Shown: piece after piece, positions 63,567 through 64,000 of the stretch
Numbering within the stretch: position 1 is the stretch's first letter
How the letters are laid out: each line of letters opens with the position of its first letter
Source: Fibrobacteria bacterium
GTDB taxonomy: Bacteria > Fibrobacterota > Fibrobacteria > UBA11236
Direction: 5' to 3'
Length of the DNA: 64,000 nt
Assembly: GCA_025360005.1 (NCBI GenBank)
Contig: JANYDA010000049.1
Coordinates: 237,814-301,813, forward strand
Position numbers and translations under genes: made by a program
The notes under the pieces: generated by a model
What the model saw: the letters and a program-made list of their open reading frames with translations, nothing else
Databases searched by the model: none
What the model was told of the DNA's origin: nothing

Positions 63567-63815
63567 CTCCTCATCCCCGCAGGTACGTCAACAGCTCAAT
63601 CCTCCTACCGAAGGTACGTTCACACCCCACCCTCTTTGCCGAAGGTACGTCCATCGACCAACGCTTCCCTCGAAGGCAATCCCCAATCCAATCCTCTCAC
63701 CCGCAGGCACGTCCGCGCCTCACCCTCCTTTCCTAGGTACCCCCACGCCCAACCCTCTCCCCGAAGGTACGTCCATCGACCAGCCTTCTTTGCCGTAGGC
63801 ACGTCCACGCCCCTC
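63567..63815. repeat. degenerate ~30-bp tandem repeat array
   Basis: About eight imperfect copies of a unit of 30-32 bases, containing the core CCGAAGGTACGTCCA or close variants, for example near 63610, 63640 and 63762. Unit lengths are not multiples of three and copies differ by substitutions and small indels, so it is not a coding repeat. No unique spacers separate identical repeats, so it is not a CRISPR array. Confidence 0.6.
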
Positions 63816-64000
63816 CCACTTTTCCAACTGGATTTCCAAACCGCGCCAGGCAGCTCTGGATTCTCGCGCCCACTTTTTCACTCGCCACCCTGTCGACCCG
63901 GAACCCTGGACACAAACCAAGGTTGGGATCAGAAAGCCGCGAGCGGGGGTCAGCCGCCAAGCCGCCCGAGGAGCGGTGCTGGAGTACCGCGACGAGGGCA
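63816..64000. other. gene-free tail of the window
   Basis: 185 bases with no start codon in a credible frame on either strand; the GC content rises again. It may be the edge of a further gene outside the window. Confidence 0.3.

Noticed and set aside
63567..63815. CRISPR array
   Set aside because: Repeats are degenerate and run directly into each other without unique spacers, and no cas genes are present.
1..64000. tRNA, rRNA or other known RNA genes
   Set aside because: Gene-free stretches were read for tRNA-like cloverleaf ends and rRNA-like stretches; none was convincing by eye.

Overview
The window is a piece of chromosome from a Gram-negative bacterium, most likely a member of the Fibrobacterota outside the rumen genus. 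The strongest taxonomic hint is a TIGR02147-type protein (about 19.86-20.70 kb), a paralogous family best known from Fibrobacter, translationally coupled to a lipoprotein. Supporting hints are lipoproteins, outer-membrane barrels (Tsx-like, PorV-like), a TonB-receptor remnant and secreted plant-polysaccharide enzymes. Most of the window is GC-rich and densely packed. The stretch 55.8-63.0 kb is visibly lower in GC.

Layout. 0-4.3 kb: the 3' part of a TPR/periplasmic-binding protein, a small Cys-rich protein, a DUF2167 membrane protein and an RlmD-type rRNA methyltransferase. 4.4-8.3 kb (minus): four minor-pilin-like genes. 8.4-11.6 kb: a membrane-anchored protein, then a PorV-like barrel carrying an inserted beta-propeller. 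12.3-19.4 kb (minus): a carbohydrate operon (rhamnogalacturonan acetylesterase, two sialate-O-acetylesterase-like proteins, GH95 alpha-L-fucosidase), divergent from the TIGR02147/lipoprotein pair, with a perfect palindrome in the shared control region. 22.6 kb: a MITE-like element between two convergent genes, with its target duplication supplying both stop codons. 23.2-28.5 kb: purB, a GGCT-like gene, a DUF3105 protein and a pectate lyase. 28.6-35.7 kb (minus): a seven-gene operon with a Tsx-like porin, a BMP/nucleoside-type ABC importer, a bicupin and a biuret-hydrolase-like amidohydrolase. 36.2-42.5 kb: a circularly permuted ATP-grasp protein, an alpha-E protein and an unrecognised 1172-residue protein. 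42.6-54.1 kb: DoxX, CAP, RarD, a broken TonB receptor fused to a histidine-kinase remnant, a substrate-binding protein, a Pif1-like helicase, a DUF6176 protein, a methyltransferase, and two DUF3857/transglutaminase-like lipoproteins, the second lacking its catalytic residues. 54.2-63.4 kb: a truncated DUF2071 gene, an IS21 remnant, a pgsB-pgsC-pgsW poly-gamma-glutamate operon placed between two cell-envelope genes, and an IS3-type transposase fragment. 63.4-64 kb: a hairpin and a degenerate tandem repeat.

How the genes work together. The hydrolases at 12-19 kb and the pectate lyase at 27 kb fit a lifestyle of deacetylating, defucosylating and cleaving pectin or xyloglucan. The 29-36 kb operon reads as outer-membrane entry, periplasmic capture, inner-membrane import and cytoplasmic hydrolysis of a nucleoside- or ureide-like nitrogen compound. 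The 55.8-62.3 kb operon has synthase genes (PgsB, PgsC), a PgsW-like partner, a TPR protein and a predicted outer-membrane barrel joined by overlapping stops and starts. It is the best candidate here for an undescribed system: making poly-gamma-glutamate, or a related polymer, and moving it across a Gram-negative envelope. It lies between transposase remnants, in DNA of different composition.

All identifications come from reading protein motifs. No database search was run.
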